The notes below the pieces were generated by a model that worked only from the letters and a program-made list of their open reading frames with translations, was not told the DNA's origin and ran no database searches. The translations under genes and the position numbers were made by a program. A stretch of DNA of 64,000 bases from Flavobacterium piscis. GTDB lineage: Bacteria; Bacteroidota; Bacteroidia; Flavobacteriales; Flavobacteriaceae. Positions 26,498 to 35,454 of this stretch are shown here, in pieces (position 1 is the first letter of the stretch; every line of letters begins with the position of its first letter). Where the stretch lies: the NCBI RefSeq assembly GCF_001686925.1, contig NZ_LVEN01000013.1, positions 164,255 to 228,254 of the forward strand, written 5' to 3'.

Positions 26498-27487
26498 TTG
26501 AAATTGGAAAATATACCAAGTCCCATTATAATTCAAAATTTCATCACCGAGAGTGGTGCAGCATATCCATTATTACCATTGAGTTTTGCACTTTTTGGTT
26601 TGCCATTGCATAGCGCGCCTATAGTTTTGGTCAATCACGCTTTGACCGGAAATGCTCAGGTTACTGGCGAAAATGGTTGGTGGAATGATTTAATTGGCGA
26701 AGAAAAAACAATAGATACCCACAAATATACCGTATTGGCATTCGACGTTCCCGGAAACGGAAACGATTCGTTTATAATAGAAAATTATAAGGATTTCACC
26801 ACAAGAGATATTGCCAGAATTTTTATTAAAGGCTTAGAGGCATTAAATATCTTGCAATTACACACCATTATTGGAGGATCTGTTGGCGGAGGAATTGCCT
26901 GGGAAATCCTGGCATTAGAACCTAATATTACGCAGAACTTAATCCCAATTGCAACCGACTGGAAATCGACCGACTGGATGATTGCCAATTGTTATTTGCA
27001 AGAGCAAATCCTGAACAATTCTTCAAGACCTATCGAAGATGCCAGAATACATGCCATGCTGTGTTACCGCTCTCCTGAATCATTCAAGGAAAAATTTCAA
27101 CGTACGATCAACAACGAGCAGCTAATTTTTAATATCGAAAGCTGGTTGGCGCATCACGGTGAAAAATTACAAAAGAGATACCAATTGTCATCTTATAAAC
27201 TGATGAACCAATTGCTCAAAACCATAGATATTACCAGAAATAGTGATGATTTCGAAACTTTAATGTCGAGAACAAATGCAGCGATTCATATTATCGGAAT
27301 CAACTCTGATTTATTTTTTACACCAAAAGAAAATCGCGAAACTTTTCAGGAATTAAAGAAGTTCAAAGACAATGTTTTTTACAGCGAAATAGATTCGGTT
27401 CACGGACATGACGCTTTTTTAATCGAGTACAAACAATTAGATCATTTACTTGCCGATATTTTTAAGGCAGAAACAATAGAAAAATAA
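26498..27487 (+). CDS. metX: Homoserine O-acetyltransferase (alpha/beta-hydrolase fold)
   Basis: A 329-residue enzyme that makes O-acetylhomoserine from homoserine and acetyl-CoA. It has the VNHALTGNAQV oxyanion region near residue 45, the nucleophile elbow GGSVGGGIAWE near 128, an acid in GINSDLFFTP near 268 and His in VHGHDAF near 301. The start must be TTG at 26498: an in-frame stop lies three codons upstream and no ATG occurs before the conserved core. It sits behind a SAM-I riboswitch and one base before the aspartate kinase/homoserine dehydrogenase gene. Confidence 0.9.
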   Translation: MKLENIPSPIIIQNFITESGAAYPLLPLSFALFGLPLHSAPIVLVNHALTGNAQVTGENGWWNDLIGEEKTIDTHKYTVLAFDVPGNGNDSFIIENYKDFTTRDIARIFIKGLEALNILQLHTIIGGSVGGGIAWEILALEPNITQNLIPIATDWKSTDWMIANCYLQEQILNNSSRPIEDARIHAMLCYRSPESFKEKFQRTINNEQLIFNIESWLAHHGEKLQKRYQLSSYKLMNQLLKTIDITRNSDDFETLMSRTNAAIHIIGINSDLFFTPKENRETFQELKKFKDNVFYSEIDSVHGHDAFLIEYKQLDHLLADIFKAETIEK

Positions 27488-27488
27488 A

Positions 27489-29903
27489 ATGAAAATATTA
27501 AAATTTGGAGGTAAATCGTTATCAAACGGAGAAGGACTTAACAAGGTAGTTTCAATCATTTCTGATAAAGTAAATCAAGGAGAACAAATTGCAGTCGTAG
27601 TTTCTGCCCGCGGAAATGCTACAGATGAATTAGAATATATTTTAAAACTTGCTTCCAAAAACGGCAATTACAAACCATTATTTGAGAACTTTAAAACCTA
27701 CCAGGTTTCAGATTATCCTCAGGTAGACTTGTCTGAAGAGTTTACTATTTTAGAAAAACTTTTTGAAGGTGTAAGCTTAATTGGCGATTACAGCAATAAA
27801 ATAAAAGATCAGATTTTATCGAAAGGAGAATTGCTTTCGGCTAAATTATTGACGGCAATTTTAAAAGAGAAAGGAATTCCGGCAAACTTTGTCGATTCAC
27901 GTGAATTACTGAAAACCGACTCTAAATTTGGTGATGCACAGCCATTAGAACAGCTTTCTAAAAAAAATGTTGTCAATTATTTTAAAGAACACAATGGTTC
28001 AACGGTAAATATCGTAACTGGTTTCATTGGTTCAAACAATAATAATGACACCACAACTTTAGGAAGAAACGGAAGCAATTATACCGCATCTTTAATCGCT
28101 AATTACTTAAATGCCGAAGAGTTACAAAACTTCACGCACGTTGACGGAATTTATACAGCAAATCCTGATTTGGTGGCTGATGCTAAAAAAATTGAATTTC
28201 TTTCGTTTAATGAAGCGAACGAATTAGCGAACTTTGGCGCAACAATCCTGCATGCCAAAACGATAATCCCTTTATTAGAAAAAAATATTCCACTTCGTAT
28301 TTTAAATACATTCAATCACGAAAATCGCGGCACATTAATTACTTCAGATTCGGCTAAAGAAGGAATCAAGACACTTTCGGTTTTAGAAAATTTATCATTG
28401 GTAAATCTTGAAGGACGCGGATTATTAGGAAAAGCAGGGGTTGATGCCCGTATTTTTAAAGTAATGGGCGATCACAATATTAGTGTAAGTATCATTTCTC
28501 AAGGATCTTCAGAAAGAGGAATTGGGTTGGTTGTAGCTACAGATAAAGCAACAACAGCGATGATCGAATTGGAAAAAGAATTCGAAAATGATTTTTATTC
28601 TAAAGATGTAAACCAAATTACAGTTACCGACAATGTTTCGGTTATTTCGATTATTGGTCAGGATTTGAGTACTTTTCATAAGCCTTACACTGCTTTAATC
28701 AAAAATAAAATAGTTCCAATTTTGTTTAACAACACCGTTACGGGTAAAAACGTGAGTTTGGTGGTTAAAAAATCAGAACTTAATAAAGCGTTGAACGTAA
28801 TTCACGGAGAGATTTTTGGAGTTTCAAAGAAAATCAACATTGCCATTTTTGGTCACGGATTAGTTGGCGGAACTTTAATCAATCAAATATTAGAATCGGC
28901 TGCAGCCATCGAAAAACGTAAAGATATCAAGTTGAATGTTTTTGCAATTGCCAATTCTAAGAAATTACTTTTAAACAAAAATGGAGTAACTTCAAACTGG
29001 AAGAATGACATTGCAAAAGACGGTCTTGATTATACCATCAATGATGTAATTGCTTACGCGAACCAACATCATTTAGAAAACTTAATTGCGATTGATAATA
29101 CGGCAAGCGCGACTTTCGTAGAAAATTATATTTCGTTGATCGAGAGCAGTTTCGACTTGATTTCATCTAATAAAGTGGCCAATACACTAAGCTATGGTTT
29201 TTATAAAGAACTAAGAAAATCTTTAACAGAAAACCAAAAAAACTATTTGTACGAAACCAATGTTGGTGCCGGATTGCCATTAATTGATACTATAAAATTA
29301 TTGCATCTTTCGGGTGAAAATATCACAAAAATAAAAGGCGTTTTCTCAGGAACGTTAAGTTATTTATTCAATAATTTTTCTGCGAAAGACGCTCCTTTTA
29401 GTGAAATTCTAAAAGAAGCAATTGATAACGGATATACAGAACCGGACCCGCGTGAAGATTTATGCGGTAATGATGTGGGAAGAAAATTATTGATTTTGGC
29501 CAGAGAACTGGATTTACAAAATGAGTTCGAAGAAATCTCAATTCAGAATTTAATTCCGGAACATTTGCGTGAAGGAAATGTGTCTGATTTCTTAACCAAG
29601 CTAAAAGAATTCGACCCAATTTACGAGAAAATAAAAGCCGATCAAAAAACCAATCACGTACTAAGATACATTGGCGAATTGTCTGGAGATTTACAAAATG
29701 ATAAAGGAATTCTGGAAGTAAAATTAGTTTCGGTACCATCTGATACTGCTTTGGGCGGATTAAAAGGATCTGATTCTTTCTTCGAAATATATACAGAATC
29801 TTACGGAGATCGTCCAATTGTAATTCAGGGAGCCGGTGCAGGTTCTGCAGTAACAGCAAGAGGCGTTTTTGGAGATATTTTAAGATTGTCGGATAAAGGG
29901 TAA
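27489..29903 (+). CDS. thrA: Bifunctional aspartate kinase / homoserine dehydrogenase
   Basis: The 804-residue fusion has an N-terminal kinase domain (about 1-290), two ACT-type regulatory domains (about 300-450) and a dehydrogenase domain from about 450 (IAIFGHGLVGGTLINQIL). Dehydrogenase residues are intact: SSNKVANTL, GYTEPDPREDLCGND and RKLLIL. The kinase ATP motif reads KFGGKSLS rather than the usual KFGGTS, a Thr-to-Lys change of note. Placed directly after metX under a SAM riboswitch, it looks like a methionine-dedicated isoform supplying homoserine. Allosteric control cannot be read from the sequence. Confidence 0.92.
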   Translation: MKILKFGGKSLSNGEGLNKVVSIISDKVNQGEQIAVVVSARGNATDELEYILKLASKNGNYKPLFENFKTYQVSDYPQVDLSEEFTILEKLFEGVSLIGDYSNKIKDQILSKGELLSAKLLTAILKEKGIPANFVDSRELLKTDSKFGDAQPLEQLSKKNVVNYFKEHNGSTVNIVTGFIGSNNNNDTTTLGRNGSNYTASLIANYLNAEELQNFTHVDGIYTANPDLVADAKKIEFLSFNEANELANFGATILHAKTIIPLLEKNIPLRILNTFNHENRGTLITSDSAKEGIKTLSVLENLSLVNLEGRGLLGKAGVDARIFKVMGDHNISVSIISQGSSERGIGLVVATDKATTAMIELEKEFENDFYSKDVNQITVTDNVSVISIIGQDLSTFHKPYTALIKNKIVPILFNNTVTGKNVSLVVKKSELNKALNVIHGEIFGVSKKINIAIFGHGLVGGTLINQILESAAAIEKRKDIKLNVFAIANSKKLLLNKNGVTSNWKNDIAKDGLDYTINDVIAYANQHHLENLIAIDNTASATFVENYISLIESSFDLISSNKVANTLSYGFYKELRKSLTENQKNYLYETNVGAGLPLIDTIKLLHLSGENITKIKGVFSGTLSYLFNNFSAKDAPFSEILKEAIDNGYTEPDPREDLCGNDVGRKLLILARELDLQNEFEEISIQNLIPEHLREGNVSDFLTKLKEFDPIYEKIKADQKTNHVLRYIGELSGDLQNDKGILEVKLVSVPSDTALGGLKGSDSFFEIYTESYGDRPIVIQGAGAGSAVTARGVFGDILRLSDKG

Positions 29904-29957
29904 AAAAGAATTTTAAATTTGTTAAGAATACTAAAAAAAACAAATAAACAAAATAAC

Positions 29958-30653
29958 ATGAAAAAAATTATTATCCTTTTTTGTCTAATCTCTATGAGTA
30001 TGCAGGCTAAATATTATAAAGCTACACTTACTCTGGAAAATGGAGAAACAAAGAATGGTTTTGCCGAAATGGTTGAAATCAATGATTCGAAAGTAAAATT
30101 TAGGCTGACAGAAAAAGGTGATACTGAAAAGATTTTAAGTCAAGAAATAAAAAAAATTGAATATACAGATAAAGACGAAAATTCATTTATAGCCGAAAGA
30201 TTATTTATACATACCAATAAAGGTGAAAAAGGGATAAAAGAAGGCACAAAAAAATACTGGTTATACGTTGCTTATTCTAACGGAATAAAATTAGCAGTGG
30301 ATGCTGTTCGATCTACAATGCGATTCAATGCTATAAACGGAACAACGACAGGTTCTAGCGGAGGAACAGTACTTTATATGGGGAAAGAAAAAGCAGATGG
30401 TGTTTTTTTTATTTTCTATTTATCTGATATGATGTCTATTAATGTTGGGATGGATAAAGCCGTTAGAAATCATTGTGAATTATTGTTTAAAGAATGCCCT
30501 AAATTTTTAGAAGCAGTAAATGCCGAAAACTTTAAGAAACCGACATTGTTAAACAGACTTATAGAATTGTATGAGACAAATGATTGTAATAAACCTGTAG
30601 TAACAGCAAAAGCAGAGGTGAAGAAAAAAAGTAGTCCGAAAAAGAAAAAATAA
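29958..30653 (+). CDS. Secreted protein of unknown function in methionine operon
   Basis: The ATG at 29958 is chosen because it begins a signal peptide (MKKIIILFCLISMSMQA); the frame opens earlier at 29919. The 231-residue product has beta-rich sequence and a Lys/Ser-rich end (KKKSSPKKKK). Motifs were not recognised. It follows thrA by 54 bases with no terminator visible, so it may be read from the same transcript, but a role in methionine synthesis is not implied by its sequence. Confidence 0.65.
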   Translation: MKKIIILFCLISMSMQAKYYKATLTLENGETKNGFAEMVEINDSKVKFRLTEKGDTEKILSQEIKKIEYTDKDENSFIAERLFIHTNKGEKGIKEGTKKYWLYVAYSNGIKLAVDAVRSTMRFNAINGTTTGSSGGTVLYMGKEKADGVFFIFYLSDMMSINVGMDKAVRNHCELLFKECPKFLEAVNAENFKKPTLLNRLIELYETNDCNKPVVTAKAEVKKKSSPKKKK

Positions 30654-30686
30654 AATCTTAACTAACTATTTTTTAGACAAAAAAAA

Positions 30687-31244
30687 ATGAAAAATATACT
30701 AATCTTACTATTGTTCTCCAATATTCTAACAGCACAAATTTCAAATGTCATTAGAAATAAAGATAGTTATACACAGGAAGTTTTTCCGTATAAGGGCGTT
30801 AGAGCAATCCAGGTAGATGAAGTAAGTTCTCCAGGAAATGAGGATAATGTATTTATTTTTTCGAAGATTGAAAAAAATGCCAATCCTGATAAAATGTATT
30901 TTCAAAGATTTACAAAAGTCAATAGTAAATGGATCGTAAAATCTATTCTTGAAGTAAATCATAACGGAATTATTTCGGCCTGGGGAAGCAGAAAAGCTTT
31001 TGGAGATTATAATAAAGATAAAAGTGTTGATGCACTTTTTATTTACGGACTTTATGATGCTGATTTTAAACAACAATCTGTTCATTTAGTGTTTTCGCAA
31101 AAAGATCAATTTTACACCATTGAATCCAGTGTTTCTGATGATTTTAAAACAGATAAATTATCTCCTAATTTTAAATCTTTAGATGCAGAATCTAAAAAAC
31201 AGGTTTTAGAATATTGGGAGAAATTAGATAAAAAAGACAAATAA
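30687..31244 (+). CDS. Secreted protein of unknown function
   Basis: A 185-residue protein with a signal peptide (MKNILILLLFSNILTAQ). A segment KAFGDYNKDKSVDALFIYG near residue 110 resembles the Asp-rich calcium-type repeats of FG-GAP or VCBS modules, as single repeat only. It is 33 bases after the previous secreted protein and 17 before osmC, so the three are probably one unit. Confidence 0.65.
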   Translation: MKNILILLLFSNILTAQISNVIRNKDSYTQEVFPYKGVRAIQVDEVSSPGNEDNVFIFSKIEKNANPDKMYFQRFTKVNSKWIVKSILEVNHNGIISAWGSRKAFGDYNKDKSVDALFIYGLYDADFKQQSVHLVFSQKDQFYTIESSVSDDFKTDKLSPNFKSLDAESKKQVLEYWEKLDKKDK

Positions 31245-31261
31245 CTTACGAATATAATACC

Positions 31262-31687
31262 ATGAAAGTAACCTTAAACAGAGTAAACGACGCGTTTCAT
31301 TTCAAACTCAAAAATGAACGTGGTCATGTAGTGGATGTTGATAGCAGAGCCGAATTTGGCGGAAGCGATTTAGGTGCAAGTCCAATGGAATTAGTATTGA
31401 TGGGAGTTGCAGGATGCAGTGCTATTGATATGATTTCGATTTTAAAGAAGCAACGTCAGGAAATAAAAGCATTTAATGCTGAGGTAGAGGGAGAACGCGT
31501 AAAAGTTGGAGAAGCAACACCTTTTAAAGAAATCAATGTGGTTTTTTATTTAGAAGGTGATATCAATCCGGAAAAGGCAAAAAAAGCAGCACAGCTTTCT
31601 TTCGAGAAATACTGTTCAGTTGCCAAAACAGTTGAACCTACGGCTACAATTAAATACAAAGTTGTCCTAAACAACGAAGCATTATAA
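31262..31687 (+). CDS. OsmC family protein
   Basis: A 141-residue protein with the two conserved cysteines of OsmC/Ohr-type thiol peroxidases: MGVAGCSAIDM near residue 58 and EKYCSVAKTVEP near 120. Family members reduce organic hydroperoxides or act on reactive sulfur-containing compounds in the cytoplasm. Its place between methionine genes makes a link to thiol or persulfide chemistry reasonable, but this is inference. Confidence 0.85.
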   Translation: MKVTLNRVNDAFHFKLKNERGHVVDVDSRAEFGGSDLGASPMELVLMGVAGCSAIDMISILKKQRQEIKAFNAEVEGERVKVGEATPFKEINVVFYLEGDINPEKAKKAAQLSFEKYCSVAKTVEPTATIKYKVVLNNEAL

Positions 31688-31855
31688 ATTAGAAAATGAG
31701 TCAATTAGAAAATGAGAAAATTCTTTTGGCTTGATAAGTAATAAATATTTACATAAAGACTTAGTGAATCTCTGAGTTCTTTTGTGAGTCTTTGTGAAAT
31801 TATAAAAACAGGCGAATTGGTGCTAATTAGTGCAATTCGTGTTAAAACAAAAAAA

Positions 31856-33028
31856 ATGAACGAACAAGAATTTGGTTTTGAAACCCAAGCCATAAGAACA
31901 CATCTGGAAAAAACACAATTTCAGGAACATTCTACCCCATTATATTTATCATCGAGTTTTGTATTTGAAGATGCAGAGGACATGAGAGCATCTTTTACGG
32001 AAGAAAAAGTACGTAATATTTACTCTCGTTTCAGTAATCCAAATACAACAGAATTTGTTGATAAGGTTTGCGCAATGGAAGGTGCTGAATCCGGTTATGC
32101 TTTTGCAACCGGAATGGCGGCGATCTATTCGACTTTTGCAGCATTGCTGGATTCAGGTGATCATATTGTTTCTGCAGGAAGCGTTTTTGGCTCTACACAC
32201 GCGTTGTTTATGACTTATTTTCCTAAATGGAATATCGAAACGACTTATTTTGACATTAATAAACCAGAAACGATAGAGGGATTTATTAAACCTAATACTA
32301 AAATTTTATATGCAGAAACACCAACAAATCCTGGTGTAGACGTTGTTGATTTAGAATTGTTAGGTCAAATTGCAAAAAAACACAATCTGATTTTAATTAT
32401 CGATAATTGTTTTGCTACACCGTATATTCAGCAGCCAATTAAATACGGTGCAGATATCGTAATTCACTCGGCAACAAAATTAATCGACGGACAGGGTCGT
32501 GTTTTAGGAGGAGTTGCAGTTGGAAATGCAGAGCTAATTCGTAAAATATATTTATTTTCAAGAAATACAGGTCCGGCAATGTCACCATTTAACGCTTGGG
32601 TTTTATCGAAAAGTTTAGAAACTTTGGCAGTTCGTGTAGACAAACATTGCGAAAATGCTTTAAAAGTGGCTGAGTTTTTAGAAGCACATCCAAATGTTGA
32701 AAGCGTGAAATATCCATTCTTAAAATCACATCCAAAGTATGAAATCGCCAAAAAACAAATGCTTTTAGGCGGTAATATTATTGCAATTGAAATAAAAGGT
32801 GGTCTTGAAGCAGGACGAAAATTTTTGGACAAAATTAAATTATGTTCGCTCTCTGCAAATATTGGAGACGTAAAAACAATCGTAACACATCCAGCCTCAA
32901 CAACACACAGTAAATTGTCTATTGAAGAAAAATTGGCAGTTGGAATTACAGAAGGTTTAGTACGTGTTTCTGTAGGTTTAGAAACAGTGAAAGATGTAAT
33001 TGCCGATTTGGATCAGGCTCTTTCTTAG
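31856..33028 (+). CDS. Trans-sulfuration PLP enzyme (O-acyl-homoserine sulfhydrylase, MetZ-like)
   Basis: The ATG at 31856 is preferred over the upstream frame opening at 31784 because it directly begins the conserved NEQEFGFETQAIR region. The 390-residue enzyme has YSRFSNPNT near residue 60 and the PLP lysine in IHSATKLIDGQGRVLGG near 207. It is about 40 residues shorter than the 22753 paralogue and resembles the MetZ/cystathionine gamma-synthase branch. It could make homocysteine from an acylated homoserine and sulfide, or cystathionine from cysteine. A 27-base-class palindrome follows its stop. Confidence 0.87.
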   Translation: MNEQEFGFETQAIRTHLEKTQFQEHSTPLYLSSSFVFEDAEDMRASFTEEKVRNIYSRFSNPNTTEFVDKVCAMEGAESGYAFATGMAAIYSTFAALLDSGDHIVSAGSVFGSTHALFMTYFPKWNIETTYFDINKPETIEGFIKPNTKILYAETPTNPGVDVVDLELLGQIAKKHNLILIIDNCFATPYIQQPIKYGADIVIHSATKLIDGQGRVLGGVAVGNAELIRKIYLFSRNTGPAMSPFNAWVLSKSLETLAVRVDKHCENALKVAEFLEAHPNVESVKYPFLKSHPKYEIAKKQMLLGGNIIAIEIKGGLEAGRKFLDKIKLCSLSANIGDVKTIVTHPASTTHSKLSIEEKLAVGITEGLVRVSVGLETVKDVIADLDQALS

Positions 33029-33046
33029 ATAATTTTAATGATATAT

Positions 33047-33106
33047 TTGTCAGGCTGAGCGAAGTCGAAGCCCATTTAGTGACTTCGACTTCGCTCAGTC
33101 TGACAA
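33047..33106. repeat. Inverted repeat, GCTGAGCGAAGTCGAAG family
   Basis: TTGTCAGGCTGAGCGAAGTC-type arm (33047-33070) and its near reverse complement (33083-33106) around a 12-base spacer. A second, perfect copy is at 61064-61136. Confidence 0.85.
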
Positions 33107-33122
33107 TTATTGTTTTTTATAT

Positions 33123-33662
33123 ATGAAGCCAAGATTACTCATTTTATCAGATTTATTTGGAGGAAAAGATCCGGAATGGGTTAAAATCTACATGAATTTA
33201 TTGCAATCTAAATTTGAGATTCATTATTATGATGTTCTTGAATTGGCAAATATTGATTCTGATAATTTTGTCGAAAGTGAGATTCATAATCAATTTCTTA
33301 ATGGAGGAATAGATAAAGCTATCCAAAATTTACTTCAGTTAGAAACAGGAAAAATACTTGTTTTAGGATTTAGCATTGGAGGTACAATTGCCTGGAAAGC
33401 ATCTTTACAAGGGCTGAAAATCACACATTTATTCGCTGTTTCATCAACAAGATTACGATACGAAACTGAAGTGCCAAATGGTATTGTAAAATTATACTTT
33501 GGAGAAAAAGACCCAAATAAGCCTAACCCACAATGGTTTTTAGATTTAAATATAGATAATCAGATTCTCAAAGACAACAATCATCAACTCTATTTGCTAG
33601 AAGATAATATACCCGTAATTTGTAACGATATTTTAAAACTGTACCACAATAATGATTTTTGA
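33123..33662 (+). CDS. Small alpha/beta-hydrolase-like protein
   Basis: The 179-residue protein has the nucleophile-elbow sequence LGFSIGGTIAW near residue 82, a possible acid in YFGEKDPNKP near 125 and NNHQLYLLEDN near 160. This suggests a short alpha/beta hydrolase lacking a lid. Substrate is unknown. It follows the sulfhydrylase after a palindrome and precedes the Rrf2 gene. Confidence 0.65.
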   Translation: MKPRLLILSDLFGGKDPEWVKIYMNLLQSKFEIHYYDVLELANIDSDNFVESEIHNQFLNGGIDKAIQNLLQLETGKILVLGFSIGGTIAWKASLQGLKITHLFAVSSTRLRYETEVPNGIVKLYFGEKDPNKPNPQWFLDLNIDNQILKDNNHQLYLLEDNIPVICNDILKLYHNNDF

Positions 33663-33702
33663 TTGTAAATTATACAGTTAAAAATCTTTTTTTATTTAAA
33701 CC

Positions 33703-33720
33703 ATACTAATTTAGTCGAAC
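33703..33720. promoter_or_regulatory. Candidate operator before the Rrf2 gene
   Basis: ATACTAATTTAGTCGAAC is a partly palindromic sequence (CTAATTTAG) sharing ACTAATTT with the sites at 18721 and 22187 and TAGTCGAA with 22187. It may be an autoregulatory site; a TATTTTTG box follows near 33760. Confidence 0.35.
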
Positions 33721-33841
33721 TTACTTTTTTATTGTGTTATTTTTCTCATTCAAAAAGCTTATTTTTGTTGCAGAAAAATATTTAGCTGTTATTTTAGCAA
33801 GAAATCTAAAATCAACAATCTAAAATCTAAAATATATATAA

Positions 33842-34252
33842 GTGCTTTCAAAGAAAACAAAATACGGAATTAAGGCTTTAACTTATTTGGCTAGACGTGA
33901 AAATAATGAACCTGTACAGATTGCCGAAATTGCTAAAAGCGAACATATTTCGATAAAATTCTTAGAAAGTATATTGTTGTTACTTAGGAATTCCGGTTTC
34001 CTGGGAGCAAAAAAAGGAAAGGGCGGAGGTTATTACCTGATAAAAGATCCAAAAGATATCAGTATGGCCAAAGTGTACCGTATTCTTGAAGGACCAATTG
34101 CTTTGTTGCCTTGTGCAAGTCATAATTTTTATGAAAGGTGCGATGACTGTGACGATGAAACTACTTGTGCAGCAAGACGTTTAATGATGGAAGTGAGGGA
34201 TAATACCTTAAAAATATTAGAAAGTAATTCTTTGGCAGATATTGCCTTTTAA
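33842..34252 (+). CDS. Rrf2 family transcriptional regulator
   Basis: The 136-residue protein begins at GTG (33842) with MLSKKTKYGIKALTYLAR, the usual Rrf2 start, followed by a winged helix-turn-helix and a recognition wing (AKKGKGGGYYL). The C-terminal part holds Cys residues in PCASHNFYERCDDCDDETTC, the spacing class that binds an iron-sulfur cluster in IscR-type members or senses cysteine supply in CymR-type members. It is immediately upstream of sulfate-assimilation genes, so a sulfur or Fe-S regulator of this locus is likely. The regulon was not tested. Confidence 0.87.
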   Translation: MLSKKTKYGIKALTYLARRENNEPVQIAEIAKSEHISIKFLESILLLLRNSGFLGAKKGKGGGYYLIKDPKDISMAKVYRILEGPIALLPCASHNFYERCDDCDDETTCAARRLMMEVRDNTLKILESNSLADIAF

Positions 34253-34357
34253 TTGTAGACCATATCATTCATGTAAGGCAATATAAAGTCTTGCTTTATA
34301 TAAGTAGTTTTATAAGCTTTTATTAAATGAACTTATATAACTTATATGGCGGAGAAA

Positions 34358-35140
34358 TTAAAAAATCAATTTATATCCGGCTAAGAAAAGCATTACTGCG
34401 ATGGCGTTTCTTAAAAATAAATCAGGCACTTTTCCGCTTAACATACTTCCCATAAAAATTCCCGGAAGGGATCCCAGTAATAGTTGCCCTAATAAGGCTA
34501 AATCTAAATTTCCCATTGAGGCATGCCCAATTCCGGCAACGAGAGTTAGCGGAACGGCGTGGGCAATTTCGGTTCCTACCAAACGAGGCGTTGGTAAAAG
34601 CGGATATAAGAAAAACAAAGTAACTGTGCCTAAAGCTCCGGCACCAATAGAGGTTAGTGTCACGGTTGCGCCTAATAATACACCAATGCCAATTGTCAGC
34701 ATGTTTTGTGTATGACTTTCAGTGTGAAATTTATCTCCGGCATGTTTTTGAGAATATATTAATAGTTTCTTTTTGAACAGAATTGCGATTGATGTAAAAA
34801 GCAATGCCCAGCCTAAACTGTATTTTATAACTGCATTTATTGTCGAAATATCTGTTTTTATACTGTTTAATATCCATAGCGTTATTAAAGCTGCAGGAAC
34901 ACTGCCTAGAGTAAGCCAACCTGTAATTTTCCAATTAATATTTCCTTTTTTATGGTGTACAAATACGCCTCCCATTTTGGTAAAAGCAGCATATAATAAA
35001 TCAGTTCCAACGGCTGTTGTTGGGGGAATACCAAAATACAATAAAATTGGTGTCATCAAAGAACCACCTCCCACACCTGTCAAACCTACCACAAAACCTA
35101 CTACTAAACCGGCAATTACAAGACCTATTTGAAAATCCAT
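34358..35140 (-). CDS. TauE/SafE family membrane transporter
   Basis: A 260-residue inner-membrane protein with about eight hydrophobic segments and two Gly-rich repeats (GLTGVGGGSLMTP near residue 20; TSIGAGALGTVTLFFLYP near 165) typical of TauE/SafE. Family members move sulfite, sulfoacetate or other sulfur anions. It is transcribed against the neighbouring cys genes and the promoter region of the second TauE/SafE gene is shared. Confidence 0.85.
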   Translation of the reverse strand: MDFQIGLVIAGLVVGFVVGLTGVGGGSLMTPILLYFGIPPTTAVGTDLLYAAFTKMGGVFVHHKKGNINWKITGWLTLGSVPAALITLWILNSIKTDISTINAVIKYSLGWALLFTSIAILFKKKLLIYSQKHAGDKFHTESHTQNMLTIGIGVLLGATVTLTSIGAGALGTVTLFFLYPLLPTPRLVGTEIAHAVPLTLVAGIGHASMGNLDLALLGQLLLGSLPGIFMGSMLSGKVPDLFLRNAIAVMLFLAGYKLIF

Positions 35141-35362
35141 GAATAAAAATTTGCTGTAAAAATAAGAACAATTTTATAATAATCCGATGGATTTGGTAGA
35201 CTTTAAAATACTATATTTGCAAATGAATATCTTGAATGTTTTATCTCGCTGAAATACAATGCGATACGGTTTTTAACTTAGAAATCTAATTTGTTATATT
35301 TTTTAAAGTTGCTGTTTACTTAAACAAAAGAGGATTAGAGTTGTAAAAAAATTAAATAATGT

Positions 35363-35425
35363 TTTGATATTTAGAAATAAGTACTAATTTTGCGTAGTAA
35401 TCTATTAAGCCGATAGGGTAATGGA
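35363..35425 (+). promoter_or_regulatory. Promoter and candidate operator of the sulfate operon
   Basis: TTTG (35363-35366), 18-base spacer and TAATTTTG (35385-35392) make a good promoter. GATAGGGTAAT (35412-35422), identical to part of the 18721 site, lies just after the expected transcript start. A second candidate pair, TTTG 35196 region with TATATTTG near 35212, lies upstream. The rest of the 314-base gap is featureless AT-rich DNA. Confidence 0.6.
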
Positions 35426-35454
35426 TTTCTAGGCTAAAAACCAAGCCAGTAAAT

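Noticed and set aside
29398..29943. A 181-residue minus-strand frame
   Set aside because: It is antisense to the well-supported dehydrogenase domain of thrA and has biased Leu/Phe/Arg composition typical of a shadow frame.
31784..31855. Longer start for the MetZ-like enzyme
   Set aside because: The extra 24 residues lack family similarity and overlap a repeat-like non-coding stretch; the ATG at 31856 begins the conserved region.
33123..33662. Sulfur-pathway role for the small hydrolase
   Set aside because: Only its position suggests it; the motifs are generic to alpha/beta hydrolases.
35223..35252. A nine-codon frame after a TATATTTG box upstream of the sulfate operon, as a fourth leader peptide
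   Set aside because: It holds no Cys, has no internal Met and no terminator follows it.
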